The notes: generated by a model not told the origin, from the letters alone. A stretch of DNA of 64,000 nt from Sinotaia quadrata (GCA_028829895.1 CM054182.1:55908879-55972878), one strand, 5' to 3'. Shown: positions 1 through 13,035, counted from the stretch's first letter. Numbers and translations are program-made.

Positions 1-990
1 ATGCGAATGGGATTGTTTGAGTGTAGACTGTACAGACAATACAACATAAAAGACAAAGACAGGACAAAATCACACTTGGTCTCTCAAAACAAAGTCATCA
101 AGCTTTAAAAAGAGTGTAATTTTGTATTTATTTATCAGAGGGGTGTTTTCTCTTGAGTGCGGCGGTTAGTCAGTCACTTCAAAGACATTCACAAACATAC
201 ACTCGGGGGTGGGAAATGATGATGAATAAAAAATAAAATTAAAATTAAAAAAATAAATAAACAAATCGTCTAAATTCCACAACAGATCAGTAGTTTCTGC
301 TATCAATAATCAATCTTATCATCAAGCTCAATTTCTACTAAGATTTTTTACAATACTAACGTTATAACAAAATAATTAATTATTCTCTAGGTTTCAGACA
401 GATAATTAATGTTCCACAAAATAATATTTCTCAGAATCAATCAAATAAATAATTAGTGTTCTGAACAAAAGTCTTGAATTCCTAGCCTATGCGCACTGAG
501 GTTCTTTCAACAATATATTGAATTAATTTACTTACTGTTTTTACTTTCTACACCCGTCAAAATTCAAGTAGGGCGACTTCGTTGACGAATCAAAGTGGAT
601 GTACTAACGATGGCACGAACAATGATGCCTTGATCATGTAGGAAAATGGAAGGAAATATAACTGAAGTAGAGACATCATCAAAACAGGGTTTCCTCTCAT
701 GGGTCGGTCGTATCTGCCCCCCCCCCCCCCCCGACATTCTCCTGGTATCACATGATGAGCACTCTGGGTGATCAAAAAAAGTCGACCGCCTGTCCATAGG
801 TCAAGTCGTCATCAGCGACAAAATCGACGTTCCTCTCGCCACCAGTGGTGTGTCCTGGCACCATGCCAACCAATACGTTTGCGTGAATTGTGACCGAAAC
901 ATTGGGGGGTATAGGTCAGGGTCGAAGCATGCCTGGATGACTGTGTTTGGAGATACTTTTATAATATCAGTCAGATAACACACACGTTAG
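1..990 (+). repeat. R1 interspersed repeat, copy 1 (cut by window edge)
   Basis: Parts of this GC-richer stretch (for example the tail of the first 220 bases and the segment near 890-985) resemble the repeats at 8642-10135 (+) and 13628-14988 (-) in order and orientation. It contains a C16 run at about 719-732. No coding exon is seen. Boundaries are approximate. Confidence 0.45.
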
Positions 991-1009
991 CTAGTCGTGT
1001 GACAGTGGT

Positions 1010-3495
1010 AGAATTCATTTGATTTAAAATGGAAATTGTACTAGAAGAAAGACTGAGGTGGAAAGAAGAGGAGAGGATGATAGCAGGAGTGATGGGCCTC
1101 TCAGCAGATGAAACTAAAGAATATGAGAAAGACTATTTAAAAAGTAAACGAAAAGAGAAATGTGAAAGAGATAAAGTGATGGGAATAGATCTGAAAAAAT
1201 AATTCTCCCTAAAAGCCACAAAATTATAAAATATACAATAATGTGTAGATGGAATGTGCTTTAAAGTTTCCATATTTTGGCTAGATTGGGAATATGGAAT
1301 AATGAGAAAAGTAGAGAGTGAGGTAGAAACAGAATGTTTGAAAGTACTTGAATTAACCATTGAAGAATTAAATGGGAAAGAAACTTAGTGTGAGAGATTG
1401 ATTTTAGAAAGTCATGAGAAGACTGAGGCACTGTTGCCATATACTAGTGTGTGCATACTCTCATGTAGGTAAGTTGCGCCACATGAATCTGAAGCTAAGG
1501 GCATGTTGAAGGTATACATGGTGAACCAGGGATAGTCAGTGACAAGTGTGAAGATGATGTGCCAACAACATTGATTGAAACTGTCGTTGGAGAGGTATTT
1601 CACCAGGAAGTTACACAGGACTCAGTCATGGCAGGATATATAATGGTTTCTGACTGTTAGACTGTGGCTTAACCTGAGAAGGGGAGGTCCTGCCCACGAT
1701 GACAGAGTACATTTGCCTATCCTTATTTTAAATTTAAATTGTTGAATTGTTAGAATAACCTGAACTTGAGTACACCCTATGATGGTTATTTTTAAAATGT
1801 TTTAGTTGAAGTAACTACCCGAGTTGAGGAATATGCTAGAAAATTTCTGATGTAATGCAAACCATATAAAATGGGTGAGTAGTTTTATTTATCCAATGAT
1901 TATGATTTATGAGAATGAAACAAATGGGCTGAGATAAAACAGTTTAATTGCTGGAGAGAAATCTATTGTCTGATCACTTTGAAATTGGAGTGGCATATCT
2001 AGTCATGGGAGATGGCCATTAACTGGATGATGAGTTTACTGATGGGTTGAGAAAGAACGGACTTAGAAATATTTGATGCAGTTTTGATATTGATGTTTTA
2101 TACTTGTGTCCTAGTAAGGTGTATTATGTGAGTAGATTATTATTTCTACAAATGTTTGAACTATGCTACTCATATTTAGTGTGCTAACCCTATACATTGT
2201 TTTTATACATTGTACTTGTATATCATGCTAATAAACTGGTAAACTTAGCACTTGTCCCCTGATTATGTTTTTTATATAGAAAGTGCACCTTTCACTGCCA
2301 TGTGAATCTACTGGAAATCATCTCCCATTTTGTGTGCAAGTATAAAAAGAATACACCTCATCTTTTGATGTATGGTGGCAAAGTACGCTAACTACTTGAA
2401 AAAAATTCTGGTATTTGCAAGTACTAGAAATTACTACAATTGCTGTTCCACTCGAATGAATTGGTATGGCTGAAGAAAATCCAGGTTCACTTCAAGAAAC
2501 GTTTTTCAATGTTAGGATGGAAACACATGGAAAATGAACTGAACTATAATTATTGACATTGTTACCAAAAGCAAGTGAAAGACTTTTGAGACCTTGCCTA
2601 AACCAGGTTATGTAAAGACTATTATTGCTTATCTCTAATAACTCTATTTCATTTCTCTCATAAAGATTGTCCTGTGATTTGTATTGACTCTATTGTTGAA
2701 TTGTATATTTTAAAAGATAGAGTATGTAAAACAAAGAGATTATTCGAACATGATTTCGTGGAAATATCGATATCAAGTAATCTATTTCATTTTATTTGTC
2801 ATATGTATATTTGATTGTTGATTTAATAAATGTATTGTTAAATTTATTGACCTTCTTATGCATATTGATAATCTTATGTTGGAGAAGAAAGTAGATAGAT
2901 GGGGGCTTGCTAAATATAGATTAAAGACGGATTTCTCTTTTCCTTTAGTAAGACGTTTTCCACCCACAGAATATTGTGTGAGAGTAAATGCTTGTCTTTA
3001 ATGGTGTGGAAGACGGAAATTGTTTACAGCACTAAATTTCAGGCATATTTCACCTCTAAACTTCTTTCTCCATTACAAACGTTCTCAACTTACAAATCCT
3101 GCAATTTCATTAGCCCGATACACACAACATATGAAACAGCATCGAGGAAAATTCACAAGTATAATGTTACAAAAGGTTAAAAGTCCATTCTTTATTTATC
3201 AGTCAGTTAACTTACCATAATCTAACGATCACATTTATGACAGAGACTCTAATTATGTTCAAATTCAAAGTGATTAGAAAAGAGTACTTCTTTAAGAAAG
3301 AAATTTCCTGTCCATCCTGATTGGTTGAATTTGTTATGTACAAGTGTAAGATTATTAGTCTGAAAAAACTACTCACCCATTTGGAACTTATTTGGATTAC
3401 ATAAGCAATTTCTAGCATATCCTTCACCTGAGTTGTTTACTTCCAACATTGACACTTAAACATATCAGCACATGCAGTGCCCAAGGTCGGGTCAC
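1010..3495 (+). repeat. R2f interspersed repeat, copy A
   Basis: This AT-rich element shares its 2045-2960 part with 28260-29170 plus 30300-30560 (same strand) and with 24640-25040 and 63100-63540 (opposite strand). It ends at 3477-3495 in gtgcccaaggtcgggtcac, repeated at 25879-25897. Short decayed reading frames near 1030-1620 suggest it once coded for something, but I do not recognise it. The gap 1-3754 holds no gene 1 exon. Confidence 0.55.
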
Positions 3496-3599
3496 TTTGA
3501 CATTTAACAATTTATATAACAAAATGGTTTAGAAATAGGGATAGGACAATTTAGTCCGCCACTTTAAGGGTTTAGCATTTGTATGTGTATATGTTTGTG

Positions 3600-3602
<3 letters not shown>

Positions 3603-3667
<65 letters not shown>
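3603..3667. repeat. (CA)n microsatellite
   Basis: About 32 uninterrupted CA units just upstream of the first gene 1 exon. Confidence 0.97.
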
Positions 3668-3669
<2 letters not shown>

Positions 3670-3754
3670 CATATATATACATGCACATGTGTTTCTATGT
3701 ATGAGCTAGTATATTAATAATGCATAGTGTAATAAAGAGGAAATATTTTCACAG

Positions 3755-3886
3755 GTTGTGAAGATGGCTACTATGGGTCAGAATGTGGCAACAAGTGCGG
3801 TCATTGTACAGAGGGGACCACATGTAACATTTATGGGGTGTGTCTGTTCGGTTGTCAGAATGGTTGGTCTGGAACCAAATGTGATG
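3755..3886 (+). CDS. Gene 1 exon, class B EGF-type repeat
   Basis: This 132-nt, phase 1-1 exon lies between ttttcacag and gtatgtc. The peptide opens CEDGYYGSEC and ends GWSGTKCDG, with eight cysteines, the same spacing as class B exons of gene 3. It is the first recognisable exon of gene 1; a class A exon would be expected upstream but none is visible in 1-3754. Confidence 0.85.
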
Positions 3887-6800
3887 GTATGTCAAACTAG
3901 ATTTTAATTAAAGATCATATCAGAACAAATACAACATGCTCTTATGGGCCGTTATGACGAAGTCATTTAAGGTTGAAATAATATGAAAAGAAAAGATGGA
4001 TGTTGTACAGATTGGACTGCTATTACAAATTCATTCAGTTAGATTTACACGTAGTTCGATATTATACCAAGGTAATAGAAAACAATCTCCAAGAAGAAAA
4101 CGAAATACAAATGAGATAGTTGCCTAACGCTTATTTCAAATTAATCAACTGGAATACAACCAGTATCTAGCAGAATATTTATCTCTCCTTCCCCCACGAA
4201 ACCACGGGTCATTTTGGCAGGCAAACGGTCCTTGTTTCCACAACATGTCTATCATACAAACATAGCTTTGCAATCGGAGACAACACTCGTGCACTAAATG
4301 TCGAGGCTTATTAAAATTGTAACACACTCTGGCTTGGGGTTGATCTCGGCAGTCTTACAGCTTACGTAGCTGGTGTGGTCTATTCTCATCTTTAAAGTTT
4401 AAGTTACACGTTTTTCTTTATTTTCATTAACGCCTAGCAATACTTTGTTATTTTTTTTCTGCACGTTATTTCCCTGGGTTTACTGTTTTGGGATTGTGCT
4501 GTGTCATAACCGTTGGACCGCATGGCAATATCGTCTAAATGCTTGTCCATTTCAGGTGATCAAGTCTGCCCTATAGCTTTCCATCTCTTTCTCTTTAATA
4601 CACAGTTCTCTAAGTCCAGAGTAACTTTTTTAATCTCTGCCATCACAACTCATTTCTCGAATAGACAACAAAACTTTGTATGATACTGATGCTGGGTGTC
4701 ACTGTTCCTTTTCAGAGTGTCTCTAAACATTTCGTGGTACCGTTCAGCTGAAATTTAAATCTCATGCAAAATGCTTTTTTAAGGAATTGGTAATAATTTA
4801 TTTTATATTTGAGCACTATATGGTACATAGAACGTGACTGTCCGCTAAGAAAGCAAGATAAGTTTAAAACTTGATGTTCTTTCGGTATTTGGTGGGCTTC
4901 GGCCAAATGTTCGAACTGAGTTAAATACGCATGTCGGATTTCACGTATATCATCAAACATTTGAAAAATGATCTGCATTCATCGCATCTTGGCGTGAAAT
5001 GGCTTTCAAAGATATTAGAGTTATCTCAACCTTTTGTATCTGTACTGACTGAACCCCTCCTGGAATTGTCTTAAGTTCAGCTAGTCTGATTTCAGGATAT
5101 AAACGTAATTTTTCGCTTTCCAGATTATTCTGCCGTTGTTATCCTCAGCTTCGTTTTTAGCTACTCTTTCTAACCAAGCTGCTATTTCTTTATCCAAAAA
5201 TGTGTTAATCTGTTCTCCCTTGTAACCTCTATCCTCCGCAGGCTGCTGCCATAACTCTGCCTTCAAATCTTTGAGTTCTATTATGTCTGCCATTTTAAAT
5301 TAACCCTCATTTTTAAAAGGCTAGGTAAATATTTGCTTTTACATTTTACCACTATCAGCCACAATGCAAATCAATACATATTCTCCACGTGTTACTACGT
5401 ATCTGAGTTCCGGGTCTTATTCACATGTTCAATCTATTGACTTTCAATATTTCCGTTCACACCTCCACTTATTCTAAAATGGAGAGCATCTGGCATGTGA
5501 TTTTGGTTTTGAAGTAGTTGACTAATTTCATGAGCGTATTTTTTAAAAACTTTTATGACATTCCATTTCTTTTTTACAATTATATATTTTAATATTTATT
5601 TAATGTTTCCAGGGCTAAATTATATCAATAAATCTCCGATGTGATTGACGTCATATGTCGGACAGATCGAACAATTCTAATCAACCTGAAAGTTGTGATT
5701 CAATTACAACAATTTTCTTTTCACCTCTACTTAGATCATGTGATTCTGAAACCATGGTGAAAACGAATACACAATAGTCGGAAATAATATGACCCCTCAT
5801 ACTCTATAAAAGGCGGTAATATCTTAAATCACTTGAGATAGGTAATAATATATTTTAAAATTGAACACCTTCGTCCTTTAATAAATTGATAAAATCTGCA
5901 AACATCCACTTAAACCCAATATCATGCTGTGAAGGTTGTAATTCAGTAACTGTAGCTATTCCTTGTTCAGAGGGCCAAGGTCACTTATTCAAGCACAAAG
6001 TGAGCAATATTTACACAAAATACACAAAAAGTATACATATATTACAGTAGTTAGCTTCTCTTAATTCGTAGAGCAATCTCATACTGAATACCATCTGTTG
6101 GTTTGTCTGCATGCCATTTTATGAATTTGAAAGTACACCTATTCTTTCATAACCGAATCATTACTCTCGTTACATCTTTGACCTGACAATGCACAGTCTT
6201 TTGCTTAAAACGTTTAACAATTTATGATGGTTTAGCATAATGCTGAAGATTGCATGAAATGTAATTTAAATTGACAGAGTGCACTTTGGGAAGGTTCGGA
6301 GACAATTGCCATGAAACCTGTGGGTTCTGTGCTCTGGTTGCTTGCCACAAACACAATGGAACATGTCTTAATGGATGTGTGTCGGGTTTCCATGGAGATA
6401 CGTGCAAAGGTATGTACACAATTATATTCGATCATTCCCGAGCTACTAGGTAAAGTTATTAGTTTAAATATGTTGGTGTACAATATTTAATTAATTTGTT
6501 ACAAATATACCATATTACTACTATTATTGCGGCCACTCTACTAGACACAACAGAGGCATACTGTAGGTGGTTTAAAGTTTTTTTTAATAAACCATATATA
6601 TTTAGTTAATGTTTGTATTTCTTGAATACAATATAACAAGGAAAATATGACTCTTTGTGGCCTCAGTAAACAGAAATGCAACACTTGTGAAACATAAAGA
6701 AAGGATTGTTGTTTGGTGGTCAGTGTTTTGTTGTGACGTAATCGTATGTATAGTTCAGTCAGCAATTGCATCGGAGTTACATATTAATACTTACATCAAT

Positions 6801-9800
6801 GTAATTCTCCATCTCTCTTTCCCCACTCTCTAGTTCGTTTTCACCCCACCATCTGCAGTCATCTTTCTATCATCCGATCATAAGCCTAACCGATTGTTCA
6901 TTTGTTCTTCTGAACAGCCATGTGTCTGTAACAATGACCTAGAACTCGTATCAAAATTTCAGAGAACTGAAACCTAGTATAAGGTTATTTATAATATATA
7001 AATCATCTATTCTTCTATTCATTTACTTAGTTATGTACGTTCTTTTCATATACTTACTAATTTTTGATTTGATAGAGCCGAGCCAGGTCTCCTGGTTGGT
7101 ACCAGTTATTTGTGCCATAATTGGAGGCTTTATCGTCTTGACAACTGGTGTTTCATTGACCGTGTATGTTTGTCATGAATTCTTTGCTTAATATATTTCA
7201 AAAGTTAAAACACACTTAAGTAATAATTCTCCATAAAATACGGTATGTTTTATTAATGAATTAATAAATGTCGTTTGATTTATATTTGTTATTTATTTAT
7301 AAAATGTATATTTATGTTGTACATTTTCAGACTTGATTGCTTTGTGATTAGACGTTAACAATTTTTTAGTAATTTGACCCGTGTCTATTGTGATGTGAAC
7401 GCATTATATAAATAATAATTATAATATCTTTAAAAAATAAACTGTTTAGATAACGGTGGAACATATTAATTATTTTGTTTGCCTGGATGTATACAAATAT
7501 GTGCAGATTAATATTCGGTTATAGTTTACATCACCTAAAATTTGTAATGGTCTTTGAACTACCCGCAAAGGCTTGTTTTTTTTAGTTTAATGACTAATAC
7601 AGTTTCTATTACTGCTCTCAAGATGTTGCTGCAGGAAGAAAAACAGTCGCCCGGCTGGCAGAGATCAAAGTCGAGGTATTTATACTTCGCATACGTCAAA
7701 CACCGTGTAAGTAATACTCTGAGTCTCCACTGACTTTAGACAATTTTGCTAATTGAATGAACACAGTAATACTTTGAGTCTCCACTGACTTTAGACAATT
7801 TTGCTAATTGAATGAACACAGTAATACTTTGAGTCTCCACTGACTTTAGACAATTTTGCTAATTGAATGAACACAGTAATACTTTGAGTCTCCACTGACT
7901 TTAGACAATTTTGCTAATTGAATGAACACAGTAATACTTTGAGTCTCCACTGACTTTAGATAATTTTGCTAATTGAATGAACACAGTAATACTTTGAGTC
8001 TCCACTGACTTTAGACAATTTTTGCTAATTGAATGAACACAGTAATACTCTGAGTCTCCACTGACTTTAGACAATTTTGCTAATTGAATGAACACAGTAA
8101 TACTCTGAGTCTCCACTGACTTTAGACAATTTTGCTAATTGAATGAACACAGTAAGAAACAATGTGGAACGTCATAGCATAACCGAGTTTCATTTGAATG
8201 TTTTCCAGATAATAATCTAGTCACTTATGTTTAAACGTAAAAATATTCTAGTCACTTATGTAAACGTAATAATAATCTAGTCACTTATGTTAAACGTAAA
8301 AATATTCTAGTCACTTATGTTAAACATAATAATAATCTAGTCACTTATGTTAAACGTAAAAATATTCTAGTCACTTATGTTAAACATAATAATAATCTAG
8401 TCACTTATGCTAAACGTAAAAATATTCTAGTCACTTATGTTAAACGTAATAATAATCTAGTCACTTATGTTAAACCTAAAAATATTCTAGTCACTTATGT
8501 TAAACGTAATAATAATCTAGTCACTTATGTTAAACTTAATAATATTCTAGTCACTTATGTTAAATGTAATAATAATCTAGTGGCGCTAAACTTAAAAAAT
8601 AGTAAAAATTGTAAAATTAAAATTGGACTTGCAAAATTGAATCATTAATATGGGTATCACCGGCCGCCGTTGTTGTTGTTGTCTGACTGTCGCTGGCCTC
8701 TCTCTCCTTCTCGGTCAAGGGGGGGGGGGGTCAGGTCAGATACCGCGACTTGCTGGATCACACCGAATGACTTATATTATCATTCTCACATGCAAATACC
8801 ACGTTGGTCTTGTGGGGAAATATATTTATTTTGCATGTGGGGTAAAGTGTGAAAATCAGCGTGAATGTATGAATGCGGGATGAATGTATTTTGAGGGACG
8901 GACAGAATGAACAAACAAACAACCGTACCAACGTTCTTGCACCACAGAGAGAGAGAGAGAAAAAAAAAACCCAACTCTTGATGAAGAGTAAAAAAAGAAG
9001 AAATTTATTCTAATAAATTGGGGGCTAACTCTCTCGTACGGTGTTAGTCATTCATTCAGAAAAACATCCACTCATCAACATTCATGGGATAGGGGAAAAA
9101 GAAAGAAAGAAAGAAAGAGCAATGGATATGATAAGTGAAATAAAATGACAAGCAGAATTAATAATATATCTGGCAGTGAAAACCGCAATACTATCAAATC
9201 ATGTACGGAAAAGAGCGGTGATGACCACAGATAGCAACACTAAAAAGAGCCGCGGTGAAAACCGCGATACTATATCAAATAGTATCAAAAATTACTAATA
9301 CCAATCTGTGGGTAAAAGCCCACCACAAAAGATAAACACTAAAATTATCTCCACTTAAATTAAATGTCTGTAAAAAGTTTAGGGTAAATACCCTATACCA
9401 ATCATAAATGTTTACATAAAGAAATGTCAATAATGTTTCAGTAGAGTTCTAAATAATTAATAAACTATACTAACCTACCTAAATGAATGCACCCTGAATC
9501 ACTTTAACCTATTTACTAATGTCAAATATAAAAGAAAAGAAAACGCATGTCTGCGTGACGAAAAAAATAAACGTAGTGGTATTGGCTAATAAACCGATGA
9601 AGACAGAAAATCACGATGATACCGCAGATAATGTATGTAGTACATATGACGAGATGAGGTTGTAGAACCGTCAGATCTCATTAACTGGCATGCAGGCTGA
9701 TGAACCCGGTGGCCCTTTCGTGTTGATGAACGCCGAAAGTACCTCCTTGACTGGCAAGCAGGCTGATGAACCCGGTGACCCTTTGGCGTTGATGAACGCC

Positions 9801-11959
9801 GAAAGTACAACTCGCTGAAGAGGGATGAAGTTAAAGGATGGTTGGTTTATTGATGAGTGGTGGTGAATATCTTTCTCCCGGCCCAGTCTTGTCCCGTCAG
9901 CACTTGGTGCAAAGTCACTGATGAACAACCACTGTCCAGGTTTCGGGTCCAACGTATAATACTGGCATCCGATGCAGGTTACCATAAAAGAGTTGGGTGC
10001 GACAAAACACACCTCCAACACTGTATAATACGTGAAAGATATTCTGGTCTTCCCCGATTATGACGAGAATAGAAAGACGGTCCAGACTCGGTGTAGGCAA
10101 ACCATACAAGACCTCACACCTCTCTGTAGTCCAGAACGTACACACACACACACACTCATTCAAAATGGATGGATGGAGTGTAGGGGGCGCTTCCGGCTTC
10201 CGCCGCTTTCGCGCTAAACTCATTCAAAATGGCCGGGTGAATCCTTTTATATTCTCTCCCTCCAAGAAAAAAACTCATTAGTCATGACTGCTTAGGCTAT
10301 TGTTCTCGGTTTGGGGCGCATTCATTCTAGTGGTGCATTGACTAAAAAAAATAGTCCCTAACTAAATTTATACTTAAGGACTAAAAACTGACTAAATACA
10401 ACTTCTATCTATTGTTAAAATTAACTAGCCCACCATAACATAAATAAATATACAAATGATTTTAATTATAAAAGTAAAATTACAAAGTAAGCATTCACAT
10501 TCTCTAACACTCTGACAAAGCATGAACATCATGCTACTCGCTCATTAATACATTGAAAAATGTACACAAAATAAGCAAAAGCCCTGACAGCAATTGGGAA
10601 CAAACTTGCTGTCAGCACATTTAATTTAACCTTTCACCATAACCCGCAGATGAACCCGAGAGCGTCCCCGTTGGGTCACGTATGGGCAAGGGGAGACAAT
10701 TCACAGGGACAAAAATAGATTTTCTGATTACCCCCTCACACCCCTTTCCTCTTTCCGTAACAATGGATATGCTAGTTCCAGTACAGTTTAATCACACTAG
10801 TTATAAGTATTGAATTACGTGCACTGATTTCAGTAGCAATATGACTTATTTATAATATTTATTTAATAGATTTTGTTACTGATGTACAATGTGACACACG
10901 CACTCAATGCGTCCTTTATTAGGTGAACATGAAATGTAATGGTGGATACAGGAACTCATTTTAACTGAGTTGGTGCTCAAAGATAGTTTCAGAAAGATTT
11001 TAAAAAATAAACTGATTGAATGCAGAATTTGCGTCCTTGACACAACAGACATGACTTGTGTAAGTGACGAGAATCAGTTGCAACATGACTGACAGAAGTG
11101 ACACGAGTGACGAGACTTGAATGGTGTGGTTGAGGTGAGTAAAATGGTGTGATTGTGGTGAGTAAAATGGTGTGATTGAGGTGAGTAAAATGGTGACATG
11201 ATTGTTGATTGCACAAAGCTAGGAGTTGAGGATAAGGACAATAAGAATGTCATTGCATGCAGATCTTCTAAGTACGTATTCAGTCTGCAGGTTTCTAAAA
11301 CAGAACAAATGTGACTAGTAACTTTAGGATAAATTTCAAAGTCTATGATTTGTATCATGTACATCTGTGTCTTTTGGAAAGATCTTAGAGAATACATCAA
11401 CAAAAATATTAGACTATTTCGTATTTATTTGTCCTCATAATCAAAGGGATATAACTGTGACATATTTTACAAGCACATGCAAACTCAATCCACTGCCTGC
11501 ATTGTATCAGCCGCAACTGTAGTTAAATATTGCAACATCGCTTACATAAGAAGGTTATACTAATCAAATCACCAAACCAATCCTTCAATTAATCAATAAG
11601 ATATATTCCATATAATAATCAACCACTCAGAAGTATTGTAGAGAAAAATAGGTTTCAATCACTTATATTTCTGTGTATTTATTAGTTTTACATTGAAATC
11701 ACTGCACATTTATCCTGTAAGATTTTCGTTCTACCATTCCAGGTCTGAAACAGCAGAAAACCAAACTCCGCAAGACCCAGTCACTCAGTCAGAACACAAC
11801 ATCAACGCCGAAGCAAAAACGAATCCTCGTGACCCAACCGAGTCTTCAGACAGTGATTATCCTGTTGTGCACACAGATGGCGACGAATGCAATCTTTACT
11901 CCACTTTGAGGGATGTAGAAGATGCAACATACTGCAACACAGGCGAAGTTCTTTATTAA
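3755..11959 (+). CDS. Gene 1: MEGF/scavenger-receptor-F-like transmembrane receptor, 5' partial
   Basis: Five exons join in frame: 3755-3886, 6278-6409, 7076-7163, 7623-7706 and 11743-11959 (653 nt, 217 residues plus TAA, entered in phase 1). The first two encode 8-Cys EGF-type repeats, the third a single transmembrane helix, the last two a cytoplasmic tail beginning with a Cys cluster and basic residues (CCCRKKN). Every junction has AG/GT, and the phases fit (1-1, 1-1, 1-2, 2-2, 2-stop). In the MEGF10/CED-1/SCARF family such proteins are surface receptors for engulfment or ligand scavenging; that role is inferred here. The tail has SDYPVV, which fits an ITIM-like S-x-Y-x-x-V pattern, plus LYSTL. 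Signal peptide and earlier exons are not in the window. The introns hold a gag remnant, minisatellites and a 1.5-kb repeat. Confidence 0.8.
4145..5293 (-). pseudogene. Ty3/gypsy-type gag remnant
   Basis: On the minus strand, open stretches at 5293-5081 and 4978-4712 and a final one at 4327-4145 read like a metazoan gag: a start MADIIELKDLKAEL, a capsid-like part (YLTQFEHLAEAHQIPKEH, LSCFLSG) and a zinc knuckle CYNFNKPRHLVHEC. The knuckle would be C-x2-C-x4-H-x4-C, but its second Cys is Phe. Frameshifts and stops separate the parts, so it is dead. It sits in the gene 1 intron between the B and C exons. Confidence 0.6.
6278..6409 (+). CDS. Gene 1 exon, class C EGF-type repeat
   Basis: This 132-nt, phase 1-1 exon lies between ttgacag and gtatgt. 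The peptide runs from ECTLGRFGDNC to GFHGDTCKG with eight cysteines, matching class C exons of gene 3 (x-C-P-L-G-x-F-G-E-N-C). It is the last ectodomain exon before the membrane exon. Confidence 0.85.
7076..7163 (+). CDS. Gene 1 transmembrane exon
   Basis: This 88-nt exon (phase 1 in, phase 2 out) lies between gatag and gtatgt. It encodes about 29 residues with a hydrophobic run from WLVPVICAIIGG onward and no charged residue after the leading Glu. Length and phases are identical to the transmembrane exons of genes 2 and 3. Confidence 0.8.
7623..7706 (+). CDS. Gene 1 cytoplasmic exon, juxtamembrane Cys-basic segment
   Basis: This 84-nt, phase 2-2 exon ends at a perfect donor (gtaagt). It encodes VCCCRKKNSRPAGRDQ and then about a dozen more residues. 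The three adjacent cysteines followed by basic residues look like a palmitoylation and stop-transfer segment (inference). An earlier GT at 7676 would break the frame to the last exon, so the 7706 donor was chosen. A 55-bp minisatellite begins a few bases after this donor. Confidence 0.7.
7712..8153. repeat. 55-bp minisatellite, 8 copies
   Basis: Tandem 55-bp unit (begins taatactctgagtctccac), starting five bases inside the intron after the gene 1 donor at 7706. Copies are nearly identical. Confidence 0.95.
8213..8582. repeat. 30-bp minisatellite, about 12 copies
   Basis: Unit close to aatctagtcacttatgttaa plus a variable AT tail; alternating subtypes give a 60-bp higher-order period. Confidence 0.93.
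8642..10135 (+). repeat. R1 interspersed repeat, copy 2
   Basis: This matches the reverse complement of 13628-14988 from end to end with moderate divergence: start (a/g)ccggccgccgttgttg-like, end near ctctctgtagtcca. It holds two 66-bp direct repeats at 9683-9810. The TG..CA-like ends and the integrase remnant adjoining the other copy would fit a long terminal repeat of a Ty3/gypsy element, but this is inference. Confidence 0.55.
11119..11195. repeat. 23-bp minisatellite, about 3.5 copies
   Basis: Unit gtgagtaaaatggtgtgatt plus three bases, in the gene 1 intron. Confidence 0.85.
11743..11959 (+). CDS. Gene 1 terminal coding exon, signalling tail
   Basis: This exon starts after the polypyrimidine-AG at 11741-11742 and ends in TAA. 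It encodes 72 residues, acidic and rich in Thr, Asn and Gln, with SDYPVV (ITIM-like), NLYSTL (Y-x-x-L), TYCNTG and a C-terminal LY. The frame was chosen because it stays open with tyrosine motifs and matches the phase-2 donor of the previous exon; the alternative frame stops within the exon. No AATAAA lies close downstream. Confidence 0.7.
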
Positions 11960-12330
11960 AATATATACTGCAATTAGGGAACACTGAACAAGCTAATTCC
12001 CCATGGCTATACAGTGCGCCTAAATGGAGTAAAAGATTTATTTTATGTAGTTCGTGATTGTTCACTTTGCAAACGTGTGCCATGGTTTAATAATAATTTT
12101 ACTTCATCTATATTTGACTATATGATTTCTTTCCTTAACTAGTGTATGTGCTATAAATTTCAAGTTGAGTGAAAGAAACAGAAGGTCATCGAGTACAACA
12201 GTTATATCCAAGAATATTTTGTTGAGATATGAGATGCTATTATGTAATTTATCAGCTTGTTTATTTTCCCATTTGTCACAAGGTTTCTGGGCTCATATTG
12301 TATCTTGAATTACTCTTTCTCTTAATTTCC
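11960..12330. other. 3' flank of gene 1
   Basis: AT-rich sequence after the gene 1 stop; presumably 3' UTR. No canonical AATAAA and no further gene seen before the retroelement remnant begins. Confidence 0.4.
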
Positions 12331-13035
12331 TTTAAAATGTTTTGGTCCCATGTCCCTGTCACTTCCAGTATGTTGTCAAAGAAGTTTAACGCGTTAACGC
12401 TCTCTAATGGCAACTTTCGCATAAAGTGCGTGAATGTTGCGGGTGCGTTTGCAAGTCTGAACGACAGTCGGCAAAACTGAAATAGGCCTAATGGGGTTGG
12501 AAATGCTGTCTAGGGCCTGTCGTCAACAGAAACCAACAGTTGCCAATACCCCTTGCACATATCAAATTTTGAAAAATAATGTGCCTTGAAAATAACTCTT
12601 CCTGGTTTGGGATATTTTCCTCATTGAATTCGATTATTTAATTTAATTGCCTATAGTCCACACAAAAACGAAGTGTGCCATCTTTCTTTTTACCTGAAAC
12701 CACCGGTGATGAATATGGAGATATTGACTGTTCAATCACGCCCTTCTCTCTCATTTCACTCACCTGTTCAGCTATATACTTCATACTCTCGTACTTCTGT
12801 GGGTACTGTTTTAGGCATAAGGGTCTGTCGCTTAGTAGTTTGATGCAGTGTTCGACCAAGTCTGAGTGGCCTGGTTGGTTGGTGAATATGTATGCGTGCC
12901 GTGCAATAGTTCTGACATCGTGTCGCATTGTTTGTCGGTTAAGTTCAAGTCAATCTCGACTTGATTGCCTGTAACTGTGGGGTCAGACATGGTTTCAGCA
13001 GACATCATATCCATTCTGAAATTGGAATGTTCCAA
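12330..13035 (-). pseudogene. Ty3/gypsy reverse transcriptase remnant 1
   Basis: Reading the minus strand from 13035 downward: a linker (IFTNQPGHSDLVEHC), then the RT start (EKGVIEQSISPYSSPVV, FCVDYRQLN), FDMCKGYWQL, TPLGLFQF, NAPATF and FFDNIL. The last is the Y/F-x-D-D catalytic site with the second Asp replaced by Asn. There is a stop after YRQLN and several frame changes, so it is inactive. It lies on the far side of an R1 copy from the integrase remnant at 15.1-15.9 kb. Confidence 0.75.

Noticed and set aside
7676..7706. Alternative donor at 7676 for the gene 1 cytoplasmic exon
   Set aside because: It would enter the last exon in a frame that stops early; the gtaagt donor at 7707 keeps the tyrosine-bearing frame.
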